Below, piece after piece: positions 39,967 to 52,375 of a stretch of DNA of 64,000 bases (positions within the stretch are counted from its first letter, which is position 1; the number at the start of each line of letters is the position of its first letter). The notes under the pieces were generated by a model. It was not told where the DNA came from and ran no database searches. It worked only from the letters and a program-made list of their open reading frames with translations. The DNA is from Branchinecta lynchi. Lineage: Eukaryota; Arthropoda; Branchiopoda; Anostraca; Branchinectidae. The stretch is taken from the NCBI GenBank assembly GCA_023053575.1, contig JAKZAP010000005.1, forward strand, positions 4,526,001 to 4,590,000, in the 5' to 3' direction. The position numbers and the translations under genes are program-made.

Positions 39967-40378
39967 CTGAAACGAGGAAGGATTCTAATAATACTGATGC
40001 TTGCGATGCAGCTAGCTTTCAGGAACAGAAAGCAAGGGGAGGAAGAAATCTCAGCGTTTTTGAAAATGCTTATCATATCCACACAAATGAAACCATCACG
40101 ATTTTCGGGAGCAGATCTACGTGATTGGGATTAAAGCAGAACTCTTACTAGAAATGATCTTTGCACTATGAAACAGATCAGAAAAAAACTTTTTGAAAAT
40201 ACCATTACTTTCCACCTGAGTTTAGCGACTTTCTTGTTAGTAAAGAAGTTCCATCCAACTGACAGACGCGCTCTTGCCGACATAATGAGTGGCTTCTGAA
40301 TAAATGAATGCAGTCCCCAGTGTACTCGACAGAGGTAAAAAGAGTGGATTCAGAAAAAAAAAAGACAAAGAACAAAAG

Positions 40379-42287
40379 AACAAGAGCTACGAGCTCATAT
40401 GGCACTTGTTACGAGTAAGCACGGCTCGGTTATGTCAATGATATATCTAGTGTTTGCTAGGTGTCTTCCCACCAAGTTTCATCTCGTTCCCTCCACTCAT
40501 AGCGTTTTCCAATATTTCCGGTTCTTCCCTCCAGCTCCCCCCAAAAGTCACCGGATCCGGTCCGGATTTTAAGTGGGTCGTCTGAGGCATGAGGTCTTTC
40601 CAAATATCAAGTTTCATCGAGATCCGGTCAAAGTTATAAATACCTCAAGATTCCGGATTCCCCCTCCCTCCACTCCCCCGACAGTGCCGGAATCAGCTCG
40701 GTCATGTCAATGATGTATCTAGTGTTTGCTAGGTGTCTTCCCACCAAGTTTCATCTCGATCCCTCCACTCATAGCGTTTCCCAAGATTTCCGGTTGCCCC
40801 CTCCAGCTCCCCCAAAAGTTACCGGATCCGGTCCGGATTTTAAGTGGGTCGTCTGAGGCATGAGGCCTTTCCAAATATCAAGTTCCGTCGAGATCCGATC
40901 ACCCGTTCAAAAGTTATAAATACCTCAAGATTCCGGATTCCCCCTCCCTCCACTCCCCCCACAGTGCCCGAATTGGCTCAGTTATGTCAATTATGTATCT
41001 AGTGTTTGCTAGGTGTCTGCACACCAAGTTTCATCTCGATCCCTCCACTCATAGCGTTTCCCAAGATTTCCGGTTGCCCCCTCCAGCTCCCCCCAAAAGT
41101 CACCAGATCCGGTCCGGATTTTAAGTGGGTCGTCTGAGGCATGAGGTCGTTCCAAATATCAAGTTTCATCGAGATCCGGTCACCCGTTCAAAAGTTATAA
41201 ATACCTCATGATTCCGGATTCCCCCTCCCTCCACTCCCCCCACAGTGCCCGTATCGGCTCGGTTATGTCAATGATGTATCTAGTGTTTGCTAGGTGTCTT
41301 CCCACCAAGTTTCATCTCGATCCCTCCACTCATAGCGTTTCCCAAGATTTCCGGTTGCCCCCTGCAGCTCCCCCCAAAAGTCACCGGATCCGGTCCAGTT
41401 TATAAGTGGGTCGTCTGAGGTATGAGGTCTTTCCAAATATCAAGTTCCATCGAGATCCGATCACCCGTTCAAAAGTTATCAATACCTCAAGATTCCGGAT
41501 ACCCCCTCCCTCCACTCCCCCCACAGTACCTGAATCGGCTCGGTTATGTCAATGATGTATCTAGTGTCTGCTAGGTGTCTTCCCACCAAGTTTCATCTCG
41601 ATCCCTCCACTCATAGCGTTTCCCAAGATTTCCGGTTGCCCCGTCCAGCTCCCCCCAAAAGTCACCGGATCCGGTTCGGATTTTAAGTGGGTCGTCTGAG
41701 GCATGAGATCTTTCCAAATATCAAGTTCCATCGAGATCCGATCACCCGTTCAAAAGTTATAAATACCTCAAGATTCCGGATTCCCCCTCCCTCCACTCCC
41801 CCCACAGTGCCCGAATCGGCTCGGTTATGTCAATGATGTATCTAGTGTTTGCTAGGTGTCTTCCCACCAAGTTTCATCTCGATCCCTCCACTCATAGCGT
41901 TTCCCAAGATTTCCGGTTGCCCCCTCCAGCTCCCCCGAAAAGTCACCGGATCCGGTTCGGATTTTAAGTGGGTCGTCTGAGGCATGAGGTCGTTCCAAAT
42001 ATCAAGTTTCATCGAGATCCGATCACCCGTTCAAAAGTTAAAAATACCTCAAGATTCCGGATTCCCCCTCCCTCCACTCCCCCCACGGTGCTCGGATCGG
42101 GGAAGTGACTATTTCCAACTTAATCATTTGGGGTCCCTGATACGCCTGCCAAGTTTTATCGTCCTAGCTTATGTGGAAGTGCCCGAACTAGCAAAACCTG
42201 GACAGACCGACAGACCGACAGACCGACGGACGGACAGAAATTGCGATCGCTATATGGCACTTGGCCGAAGGGCAAGTGCCATAAAAA
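40379..42287 (-). mobile_element. HINE-like family A element, left arm of giant inverted repeat
   Basis: Six ~281-bp units (marker CTCCACTCATAGCGTTTCCC at about 40493, 40763, 41044, 41325, 41606 and 41886). It starts with CAAGAGCTACGAGCTCATAT and ends with the hairpin arms TATGGCACTTG / CAAGTGCCATA. It is the inverted counterpart of 42943-44853. Confidence 0.93.
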
Positions 42288-42358
42288 ACTATATAAATAA
42301 CACAAAAAGAACTATACGGAGAAACGGCGACATATTCATCCCCACTATACTATTTTTG

Positions 42359-42384
42359 CAAGACTTGCTAAAGCAATACTTCGA
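42359..42384 (+). repeat. 26-bp inverted copy of part of exon 5
   Basis: Identical to the coding sense of exon 5 at 45990-46015 (QDLLKQYF codons) but on the plus strand, in the spacer between the inverted arms. Confidence 0.9.
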
Positions 42385-42747
42385 TCCCACAACACGGGAT
42401 GAAAAAAAGACGGGAAAGGAATGAAACAGCACAGTGCAGGCGAAATATGTTGACGATTCAAGAGCTATAAGCTCGTAAACCACTTGCAAACATAGGTCGT
42501 AGCTGAAGGTATCATCTAAGGTTCGCGCTATAATGAGGCACAAATGATCATGGGCCCTTGGGAATTATGAAAAGTGGGTTCCGGCTAAAAAGCCCAGCGA
42601 ACCGGGTTAAAACTACAGTTTTAAATACGGTTTTTACGATTTCCTATGTCCTTGCGTTCGGGGTAGGGTGGGGGGTCGCTGTCGGGGTAATCGGGGGGGG
42701 GGCTTTCCTGTTTTTCCTCATTTCCTTATTCCTCATTTTCCACTTGC

Positions 42748-42887
42748 CTTCAAATCTCCAGATATATTAGCTCCGGCCAGGATACCAATAGCTGCAGGGA
42801 AGTAGACGGAAAAGACCGACAGGAAGTTGTAGTAAATGCCATCGCTGAGTCGATAGTCTGGCTCCCAGTTGGTGCGGAACAGCTGGT
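42748..42887 (-). CDS. SLC12A1/2/3-like: SLC12 cotransporter, exon 6 (TM6, GC donor)
   Basis: A 140-base exon for residues 349-395. It follows a TTTTCAG acceptor and codes for DQLFRTNWEPDY, then FLSVFSVYFPAAIGILAGAN and ISGDLK. This is TM6, whose FFPAxTGILAGANISGDL block is nearly invariant in NKCC/NCC and binds ions at its break. The only frame-keeping donor is AAG followed by GCAAGT, a GC-AG intron type; it joins exactly to GACCCG of exon 7, giving the family order SGDL-x-DP. The exon sits in a 655-bp spacer between two 1.9-kb inverted repeat arms. Confidence 0.93.
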
Positions 42888-42942
42888 CTGAAAAGAACAA
42901 GATGAAACAATAGCTGCGTTCACTGCACTCCGGTCTGTATCG

Positions 42943-44853
42943 GTTTTTATGGCACTTGCCCTTCGGCCAAGTGCCATATAGCGATCGCAATTTCTGTCCG
43001 TCCGTCGGTCTGTCGGTCTGTCCAGGTTTTGCTAGTTCGGGCACTTCCAGATAAGCTAGGACGATAAAACTTGGCAGGCATATCAGGGACCCCAAATGAT
43101 TAAGTTGGAAATAGTCACTTCCCCGATCCGAGCACCGTGGGGGGAGTGGAGGGAGGTGGAATCCGGAATCTTGAGGTATTTTTAACTTTTGAACGGGTGA
43201 TCGGATCTCGATGAAACTTGATATTTGGAACGACCTCATGCCTCAGACGACCCACTTAAAATCCGGACCGGATCCGGTGACTTTTGGGGGGAGCTGGAGG
43301 CGGCAACCGGAAATCTTGGGAAACGCTATGAGTGGAGGGATCGAGATGAAACTTGGTGTGAAGACACCTAGCAAACACTAGATACATCATTGACATAACC
43401 GAGCCGATTCGGGCACTGTGGGGGGGAGTGGAGGGAGGGGGAGTCCGGAATCTTGAAGTATTTATAACTTTTGAACGGGTGATCGGATCTCGATGGAACT
43501 TGATATTTGGAAAGACCTCATGCCTCAGACGACCTTCTTAAAATCCGGACCGGATCCGGTGACTTTTGGGGGGAGCTGGAGGGGGCAACCGGAAATCTTG
43601 GGAAACGCTATGAGCGGAGGGATCGAGATGAAACTTGGTGTGAAGACACCTAGCAAACACTAGATACATCATTGACATAACCGAGCCGATTCGGGTACTG
43701 TGGGGGGAGTAGAGGGAGGGGGAATCCGGAATCTTGAGGTATTGTTAACTTTTGAACGGGTGATCGGATCTCGATGGAACTTGATACTTGGAAAGACCTC
43801 ATACCTCAGACGACCACTTAAAATCTGGACCGGATCCGGTGACTTTTGGGGGGAGCTGGATGGGGCAACCGGAAATCATGGGAAACGCTATGAGTGGAGG
43901 GATCGAGATGAAACTTGGTGGGAAGACACCTAGCAAACACTAGATACATCATTGACATGACCGAGCCGATTCGGGCCCTGTCGGGGGAGTGGAGGGAGGG
44001 GGAATCCGGAATCTTGAGGTATTTATAACTTTTGAACGGGTGACCGGATCTCGATGAAACTTGATATTTGGAACGGCCTCATGCCTCAGACGACCCACTT
44101 AAAATACGGACCGGATCCGGTGACTTTTGGGGGGAGCTGGAGGGGGCAACCGGAAATCTTGGGAAACGCTATGAGTGGAGGGATCGAGATGAAACTTGGT
44201 GTGAAGACACCTAGCAAACACTAGATACATCATTGACATAACCGAGCCCATTCGGGCACTGTGGGGGGAGTGGAGGGAGGGGGAATCCGGAATCTTGAGG
44301 TATTTATAACTTTTGAACGGGTGATCGGATCTCGATGGAACTTGATATTTGGAAAGGCCTCACACCTCAGACGACCCACTTAAAATCTGGACCGGATCCG
44401 GTGACTTTTGGGGGAGCTGGATGGGGCAACCGGAAATCTTGGGAAACGCTATGAGTGGAGGGATCGAGATGAAACTTGGTGGGAAGACACCTGGCAAACA
44501 CTAGATACATCATTGACGTGACCGAGCCGATTCGGGCACTGTCGGGGGAGTGGAGGGAGGGGGAATCCGGAATCTTTAGGTATTTATAACTTTTGAACGG
44601 GGGACCGGATCTCGATGAAACTTGATATTTGGAAAGACCTCATGCATCAGACGAGCCACTTGAAATCTGGACCGGATCCGGTGACTTTTGGGGGGAGCTG
44701 GAGGGGAGAACCGGAAATATTGGAAAACGCTATGAGTGGAGGGATCAAGATGAAACTTGGTGGGAAGACACCTAGCAAACACTAGATATATCATTGACAT
44801 AACCGAGCCGTGCCTACTCGTAACAAGTGCCATATGAGCTCGTAGCTCTTGTT
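42943..44853 (+). mobile_element. HINE-like family A element, right arm of giant inverted repeat
   Basis: Six ~281-bp units in the opposite direction (marker CGCTATGAGTGGAGGGATC). The 5' hairpin is at 42943-42980 and the 3' end GAGCTCGTAGCTCTTGTT at 44853. Highly similar to the left arm; 655 bp separate the two. Confidence 0.93.
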
Positions 44854-45765
44854 TTTTCCGTATTGGTGTTCGATTCTTGTCCTATTGAGCACTTTTGGTC
44901 AACCAGTGACGTCAGAAGGACCTGCCTGCCCAGCAGGTTCTGGTAAGTACGCACCGGTGAGCATTAACCAAACAGTGGCTGGTAAGAAAACGGGTTGTAA
45001 GATCGGAGAGCAGACACCGGTGAATGCAAATACGCGTTATAAGAAGCACCGGTGAGCAGTCACCGGACAACGAACGCAGCTAATCCGTAGGTTAGGGAAG
45101 GGGGGGTGGTCGTGATACAGTCAAAATCAGATCTGACAAAAAGAAAACCAGGTGCCCGAAAAGGTAAGGTTTCGAAAGAAAGACCATTTTCAAACTCTCA
45201 CTCTTGACTTCGTAAGTCTGTTAGTATACTAACAGTGAGTCTACCCACTTTTTAAATAAATTCAGTTCAGGTGGTGAAGTCAAATATACATTAAAAACTA
45301 ACCAAAATTATCAACATATACTTTCAATTTTATTTTAATCTTTGGTTTCTTGTTGGTTTTTTGGTTTGTTTTAATTTTTCTGTTTTTCTCGAAATTAAGT
45401 ACGCGGTTGTCCTCCCGAAATATTCGCCTTTTATATCAGTATATTCGTTGGCCTAGAAAAAAACCATTTTCGTTGGTTTCTTCGTTGATTTTTTTTTTTT
45501 TTTCGTGATCAATATATACTAGAAATTGGTCGAATTACATATGAAATACTGAAAACAAACAATATAAAAAATAACGATTGGGGTAATAGACAACGGGGGG
45601 TAAAATAATAACCTACTAATTTCTGTCACGTAGGGAAACAAAAGAGGGGACATATTTTAGGATCGCAGAAAGAGATTTCTTCTCAGTGGTCGGAAGGATA
45701 AGCAAGAGGGGTCATTTAGGAGCCGAAATACGCTAAGTAAATGAAACACTGACAAAGAAACTCAC
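44854..45765. other. SLC12 intron 5, distal part, no gene
   Basis: Contains short ACCGGTGA repeats (44955-45060), then AT-rich low-complexity sequence. No transposon ends recognised. Confidence 0.55.
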
Positions 45766-46140
45766 CATTGTATCCTAGGAAACCGTTTGATAGCTCTGCT
45801 TCTGACTTGTATCCCATGATGGAACCGGCAAGAAAATTTACCAAGGCCATGAGCAGAACGAGCAACAGAAAAACCTGGGTCTTGGCCTCGTACTTCATGC
45901 CCAGGCCGCAGATCGATACAACAAAGATCATAGTAATAGTGCCGATAATCCGAGTGTCATTTAAGCTTCCGTCGACGATAATCAAGCCGTCGAAGTATTG
46001 CTTTAGCAAGTCTTGTAACGTCTGAGCAAACCCAACAACGTTGAGGGAAGCGTTGAGAGCGTTGGCGATTGAGAAGATGATGCCGATGGAACCGCAAAAC
46101 TCCGGGCCGAGGGAGCGAGACATGACGTAGTAAGTTCCAC
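45766..46140 (-). CDS. SLC12A1/2/3-like: SLC12 cotransporter, exon 5 (TM3-TM5)
   Basis: The largest exon seen (375 bases, residues 224-348). It starts after TATTCCAG and ends CAATG before GTGAGT. It begins GTYYVMSRSLGPEFCGSIG, the highly conserved TM3 signature of SLC12 carriers (YYLISRSLGPEFGG in NKCC1). It then continues through NVVGFAQTLQDLL, RIIGTITMIF and an amphipathic membrane segment ending near GFLGYN. This is part of the transport core that forms the Na+/Cl- pathway. A 26-base stretch of this exon (45990-46015) recurs in inverted orientation at 42359-42384. Confidence 0.95.
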
Positions 46141-47092
46141 CTGGAATACAACATGAAACGAACATCTCGGCTGAACTCTCATTAAAAACCGCCACGGTAC
46201 CAGCACACCAAGCTTCGATCTGTCCTGATCAGTCGTTCGAGCACCAACGTCAATCCCGCCATTTGTTTTAGAAATTCCAAAATCACAGTTGAGAACTCGT
46301 GTTTCATACAAGGGTTTAGGACGGTGGCGGGTAGATGAGGATCTTATCCTTAAGAGTCTGGGAATATTATTGAGTAAGTAAGTAAGTTTACGTACACTAA
46401 AGCTTGGTGGAATCTCCAAAAAAAATCTATACCTGGTCCAAGCTAGTGCTTCCTATGCGATATTCCCAAACAGATGAACGTTCTCGATTTCTATAAAACA
46501 AAAAAAAGATTTTCCTTTCTGCCTCCCTACCGCATTCACTCCTTGCCCCCGAACTCTCCTCCGGAACCTTCCTCCTGAATTTGCTTGGCTCTTCGCGTAT
46601 ACTTTGTTAGGCTCATTGTAGAGAACAGTCTAAACGGGTATTATAAATTCTGACTTTTCATCACTGCTGATTCTCCAGTCCAAACAAGAAACAAACCAAA
46701 AATGTACTGCGCGCCAGTTTATGTCCTCAGCCAGTCTTTCATGAAAGTCCGATAACCAGTGTTGACACTGGTCGCAGAATTCTTCGATTTGTCACCAATT
46801 TACGACTTCTGCGAAAAATTCATCACAGGAAATGGCACGCATGTCAAGCAATCAATCAAAGCATTTGGGCCACTTTCCGAAAAAGGTTTTTTTTTTTTTT
46901 TTATGATTATTATCTCCTTTTTTAAAAGCAAATTGGCACCTACCGCTTCACCCCCCCCCCCCCTCCCTCTCTCCCTCCACCTTGACCGGATCCCAACCGT
47001 GGCCGCTTGTGGTTCGGACGCATGTTCTGCTTGTCTAGGTGATCAGTTCTTATCACCCATAGAGTTGCACTATTTGCACAAGTCCCTTTTTA
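46141..47092. other. SLC12 intron 4, proximal part, no gene
   Basis: Apart from poly-T (46886-46902) and poly-C (46951-46963) runs I see nothing. Confidence 0.5.
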
Positions 47093-47195
47093 CAACTTTA
47101 GCGGCTTTGAGCCTGAAGAGGACCCTTGCCAAGAAGGACCGAAATATAGCTGTAGTAAAATTCAGCTGACATATCCGTTTTGCACTATCAAATAT
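47093..47195 (+). mobile_element. half copy of TA-flanked foldback MITE
   Basis: Matches the right half of 9584-9833, including GAGCCTGAAGAGGACCCTTG and CCGTTTTGCACTATCAAA. Confidence 0.7.
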
Positions 47196-47611
47196 GTTTC
47201 ACTTGAATCCGATCACCTCGCAACTTACGGAGGTCAATAACTGCGTTTTTTGCCTTTTCTCCATAGGTGGTTAACCTACCTATTTGCCACTATTGACCGT
47301 TTTTCACCTCGCCGGTCGGTTTGACTGAGCTCTAAAAACGGCTTATAACAAAAATGGCGTCTTCCCGTCGCCGGCGCCTATCTCTCCAATGAGAATTTTT
47401 AATTTTGAGTTTGAATTTTGAATTTGCCAAGAGCGTAGCTCGGTTGGACGGAGCTCCCCCCACGGAGCCCCCCCCCCCCCCCCGCCTGGTTCCTACGAGA
47501 AGGAACCAACACTGGTTTAGTCTATAGCTTCTAAATCTGGCCTCACTCATTTTGAATTGCCGAAAGCCTGATATTACCAGCAGAGGCATCACCAGCCAAA
47601 ATGTATCTTAA

Positions 47612-47967
47612 AGGACCTGTCTTACCTATAATACTAACGCAACTTCATATATTTCTAAACCCGGAAACCCCAATTTCGTACGGTACAGTCTAACTCTTCT
47701 AACTAGACCACGCTGACTTTCTCACTTGCCGTGTTTTGCTACCTTCGATGTGTATCACGCTGTCGACGGTTGTCTGTGAGAAGTTGTTCCATCAGGAAAA
47801 CCGGTTATGTAAATTTTGTCACTGTTTTCGCTGTAAGTCAGCAGGTCTCGGAAAAGGCTTAAAACAGCTAAAACTGCGGGTTATTTGTTGAAAGCACAGC
47901 ATAGGTTTAAAGTATTCAAATATTTTAAGATACTGTAATTTGAATAGTTAATAGTGCGAGAGGTACT
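47612..47967 (+). mobile_element. TTAA-flanked MITE (356 bp)
   Basis: Perfect TTAA on both sides (47608-47611, 47968-47971). Ends AGGACCTGTC and GAGAGGTACT are near inverted repeats. Internal sequence matches 36252-36619. Confidence 0.8.
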
Positions 47968-48255
47968 TTAAAGACAATGTGTTTTTACTGGCCGACAGGT
48001 AATTTTTACCTACTGTTTTGTTTTGTTTTTTAAAGTGACTACTTTTACGAGAAATCGCGGCCCTTTTTGGGAGATGGGTGTTGCCAACCAGTGCGTGACA
48101 CCTCTGATTACAAGCCCTAGTAAAAGTCACTGATATAACGTTGATTCAAAAACAGCTAACATACTGCCGTAAAATCTGTTCCTGTGTCAAACAACATTGT
48201 TTCAAGAAGAATCGAAGACATTGCAAGTGATATTGTTATTCAGGTTGCGAATTAA

Positions 48256-48689
48256 AGGAACAGAAAACTTGACTCGGTGATCTAGCTGACATATCAAGAA
48301 TGTACCCTGAGTCGATATTGAGAGTAAGAAAAATTCTCGTTACGACCATTGCAGTTTCCAGGCAGTTTCCGAGAATTCGACTTTTGAGTTTGAGTAGAAA
48401 AAAAAAAGCAAAAGGTTTATGTGCCGGGAGTAGGAATCGAACGACGACCTCTTGACTACTATTCCGATGTGTTAGTTAGCACGCCCAAAGGCGATTTTTT
48501 ACAGTGCAAAAGCGCGTAATTACAGTGCATAAGGGGCAAGGGCCTGCCAGCTAGCTCTGGGAACACTAAGGAGGGGGTTCGAGATAACAAAGAAGGGCGG
48601 GTCAGTCGACAATAAGTCCCTGTATCTTTATCCAAGCCCCCCAGGTCGGTTTGATGGCCGAAAGTTGCGTAGTCAAGTTTTCTGTGCCT
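48256..48689 (+). mobile_element. TTAA-flanked MITE with tRNA-like core, intact (434 bp)
   Basis: TTAA at 48252-48255 and 48690-48693. Terminal inverted repeats AGGAACAGAAAACTTGACT / GTCAAGTTTTCTGTGCCT. On the minus strand 48420-48495 resembles a tRNA 3' half with GTTCGATTCC and CCCGGCAC, but its arms do not pair well. Confidence 0.87.
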
Positions 48690-49014
48690 TTAAGCTAACG
48701 AAAAAGTTTGCGATGCAGCTTGATGAAAGCACGGAAAACACCAAAACCGAACACAGACGCAGGTTGACTGTGCGGCTAACGAGGTCGAGCCGAGATTTGA
48801 CAAAGTTTTTGCTACAAGGCACCCTCTAGTGTTTTTTTCACGTTCTGAAAAATGATTAGGGGTACGCGGTACGGAAAAGGTTGGGAACCACTGGGTTAAC
48901 CGAACGGCAAAAGGAGCAAAAAAAACAGCTTATAAAAACTTAGGTCGGTTAACCGAAGGAAGAAAACGACTTATAGTGATCTTGTAGGTCAGTTAACTGG
49001 ATGACGGCAAAAAA

Positions 49015-49303
49015 CACAGCTAATGATTTCCGGATTCCCCTACCCTCAACTCCTAAAAATATGGTCGGGTCCAGGGACACAAGTTTTCTAGGACACTGTG
49101 TTACACATATATTAGCGCACATATTATACACATACACATATTAGTGCCTTAAATCACTAATATGCCTGCAAAGTTTCATCGTCCTTAAAATATCTGAAAC
49201 TATCCTAATGGAAACCACTGGATATTCCATATAAAAGGTGTGACCGACAGCAGGACACACACGGCACTTGAGTCGAAGGCCGCAAGTGCCATAACGAAGT
49301 TTA
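49015..49303 (-). mobile_element. HINE-like family A fragment
   Basis: 5' part only: TTCCGGATTCCCCTACCC at 49030, then ~140 bp, ending CGCAAGTGCCATAACGA. Confidence 0.55.
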
Positions 49304-49550
49304 AACATTCATATTTGTATGATCAGAGTTTGACAAGTTCCTGACCGGATATCCTTTATTTACATGAGCAGAAAACACCCTGCATGTTGAAATATATAGA
49401 ATTCCAATCAAACCGTATCTAACCACCGAATCCCTTCGACATTATGCAACGGCACTTGTCAATTATAGACTTCGTTTTGGTTTTCACTGTATTATAAACA
49501 CTGTAACACTTATTAAAAAAAAAAAAAGGAAAAATAATGAGGTTGCTTAC

Positions 49551-49646
49551 CTCCACCGACTTCTCCATTTGTCATAATCGCTGACATCGACAGGGCGGTA
49601 ACCATTGTGATGAATGTTGAAAAAGCAATAATTATCAGTGTCTGCC
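49551..49646 (-). CDS. SLC12A1/2/3-like: SLC12 cotransporter, exon 4 (TM2)
   Basis: A 96-base exon coding for residues 192-223, between a TTTTGCAG acceptor and a GTAAGC donor. The translation QTLIIIAFSTFITMVTALSM then SAIMTNGEVGG is TM2 and the start of the loop to TM3, matching the TGLSTSAIATNGxxxGGG block of NKCC/NCC proteins. The final G pairs with GT of exon 5 to complete the glycine run. Confidence 0.93.
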
Positions 49647-52119
49647 CTGCAAAATAGCAACTCATCATCTCCAGAAAGTTAGCGATTTGCCTTATGCCCA
49701 CCAAAACGTGTTAAAAGCGACCAAACGACGGTGTTGGGGCGAATCCAATGCCATCTCGCGAAAATGAGTCCATCCCGCCCTTCCCCATTTTCTGCGTCTC
49801 ACGAGCCGAGTATCATGATGCCAGGTGGCCAGCGCTAAGCTTACAGGCTGGTTCAAAGCAAAATTCGCAGCATCGCCTAGCAGGATATACGGTTGATGCT
49901 TCAAGTCTAACCAAATATGGAATGAATTTGAGGCTAAATACCTCGAAAATGTATTCGACAATACCTAAAATGTCTTCATGGGATCGGTGTTTGTCTTCGA
50001 GAATTAACAAGAAGTCTTCGAGAAAAGATAAAAAAGTATTCGAGAATGTTTTAAAAGTATTTTACATTTAAACTGAATTAGGTATGCGAGAATGACAAAA
50101 ATGTATTCAAACATTTTTATATTTTAAGATCTCGAATTTATTTTTGTCATTCTATAACAAATTTGTGTCATTCTAATACTTTTTATCTTTTATCGAATAC
50201 TTTTTGTAGTTCTCGAAGACCTAAGAAAAATCTCGAAAACTTTTCGTCGATTCTCGAATACATACACGATTCCTCGCAGACACTTAAAGGACCCCTCTTG
50301 GTTATTCTGCCTTTTACGATATACTTAGCTCCCATATGGAATTATGAACTTCTAAGATCCCCACCTTTCTCCATAGTATCGTTTCGTGACTGCGAATTTT
50401 TAGCACTTTTCGGCCTTGCCGAGTTTTCCCGTCACCCAACGAAAAGTTTGCCGGCATCTACAACGCCCGCTGACAACTCTTTCCCACACAAGGATGTGAT
50501 AATATTCTGTTTATTACTTTTTTCATTTGCTTAGTTTTCCCACTTTTTAACCACGGCACATCCAGTTTTCAAATCTTTTGCGCCCAGTCGCCGCGTCCGA
50601 GAGCAGGAAGGCTGGATATAGTCGTCAAGCGGTAACAAGAGAATCGCTAGTGTTAGGTGGAAAGTAATGGCATTTTCGAAAAGGTTTTTTTCTGATCCAT
50701 TTCATAGGGAAAAGATCATTTCTACTAAGAGTTGTGCTTTAAGGGATTCTCGAATACATTTCGAGGGTTCTCGAACACTTTTTCGACGTATTTTGCCTCA
50801 AGTGCATTCCATACACACACGACTCCGAGCCTCTTTCCAAATTAAGCTCGTCCTGAGCTCGTCTGTTACTGGCCGCGCCATACCGCCTCTGCTTAATTGA
50901 ACGAAAAAATTTGCGAGGCAACACAAAACAAACATCAGTTTTTCAAGCCTGATAGCCTTCCAACTCTTTCAAGTTTGTTTCGGGGTTGTTACTCGTTCTC
51001 CATCATCAGCAAACAAAATTTGCAGTGAAATTTGTTTTTTGACACCACTAAAGTATAGCAGAATATGGATTTGAAAATTGTGAGGTAGTCATATTTTTCT
51101 TAGAATTTTGAATAGGTAATTTTCATCCCTATCTCGCGGGCCTCATCCTGTTCTCGAATGCCGCAATCTGTAATGTGTTAGTTTCAACTTATATTGAAGT
51201 GAAGAAGTGTTATGATTATCTGTTGCGTGTTTTAATATTTTTAATTCTGCCCCCATAATTTCTGCATCCTAATTTTTGTCTATATGCTAATGAACCAGCA
51301 ACGTGAACTGCAATCCGTTTCGAAAGGAGCCAAGCAGGTCAGATCCAAAAGCGGTGTAGTGAAGGCAGGTCCATATCCGGGGGGGGGGGGGCTTGCCCGC
51401 GGGTCGGATCAAAAAGTACTAGATCAGAGGCTAAACCCTATAAGAATTTCTGTATGTATGCAGTCGAGCCCCCCCCCCCGGAACGGTCCTGAGTGAGGCA
51501 AGATAAACAAAGTAATACAACAAGGTCGGACTCTGGCAGCTGTGAACGGATACAAACATAGGGATCTAGAATCTGTTTAGGTAGTCCGGTTCATATCCAG
51601 GAATCTCTTCTTTTTTTTGGGTGGGGGGGGAGGAGGGTTGCCCGCGTGTCGACCCAAAAAGTGTAAGAAAGGCAAATATAAAAAAAAAAATATATGTTTG
51701 GATGTTTCAGGGGGAGGGGGGGGGCTCGAACCCCCTAGTTCTTCTCTCAAATTTGAACCTGCGGAGTATTTTGTATTTTTGTTGTTTAATTACTATGTAA
51801 CAACTAGAACTTGTACGTTCTGGGCGACTAGACCCACTCGCATAGGCTGAAGAAATAGGTTTTATTTTGCGACGGATGGAGTCGAGTGGTTGCCCAATCT
51901 CGATTTTAGTGTACAGCAAATGCCTGGTGCCGCGTTTTAAAACATCAAAATTAACACGATTTGAATCTTTTGAAAGATGAAGTGCCTAATGTATGGTAGG
52001 AACCGCTGGTTTTTGGCCGGTGCCGGGAAAAGGTGCACAGCAGGTGTCGGAGAATGGGTAACCCCTCGAATTGAGTCCATGGGTGGTGGCAACTAGCAAA
52101 GAAAAATTAAAACTAGTTA
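49647..52119. other. SLC12 intron 3, repeat-rich, no gene
   Basis: 49930-50290 and 50740-50790 have many copies of a TTCTCGAAxAC motif. 51360-51490 and 51585-51735 are two related elements with poly-G near one end and CGAACCCCC or poly-C at the other, both starting near TCCATATCC. 51816-51945 recurs in diverged form at 52699-52840. Confidence 0.5.
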
Positions 52120-52375
52120 TTTGACAGTACAAAACGGATACGTCAGCTGAATTTTATAAGAGCTATATTTTGGCCCTACTTGGCAAGGGTCCTCTTCAGG
52201 CTCGAAGCCGCTCAAGTTGGAAAATGAACTTGTGGAAAAGCCACAGGTTCATGTTTTTTTCCACAAGTTCATTTTTAACCTGAGCGGCTTCGAGCCTGAA
52301 GAGGATCCTTGCCAAGAAGGGCTGAAATATAGATCTAATAAAATTGAGCTGATATATCCGATTTGAACTGTCAAC
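52120..52375. mobile_element. TA-flanked foldback MITE (256 bp)
   Basis: Long inverted repeat with GGCTTCGAGCCTGAAGAG on both arms, ends TTTGACAG / CTGTCAAC, flanked by TA. Same family as 9584-9833. Confidence 0.8.

Noticed and set aside
41984..43239. ORFs of 146-168 codons on the family A arms
   Set aside because: They are the same repeat read in both directions (shared SFQISSFIEIRS segments) and have no domain; the only coding part is exon 6.
48415..48500. Functional tRNA gene
   Set aside because: The D- and T-arms pair poorly, and the same sequence recurs inside another MITE copy; it is a tRNA-derived piece.
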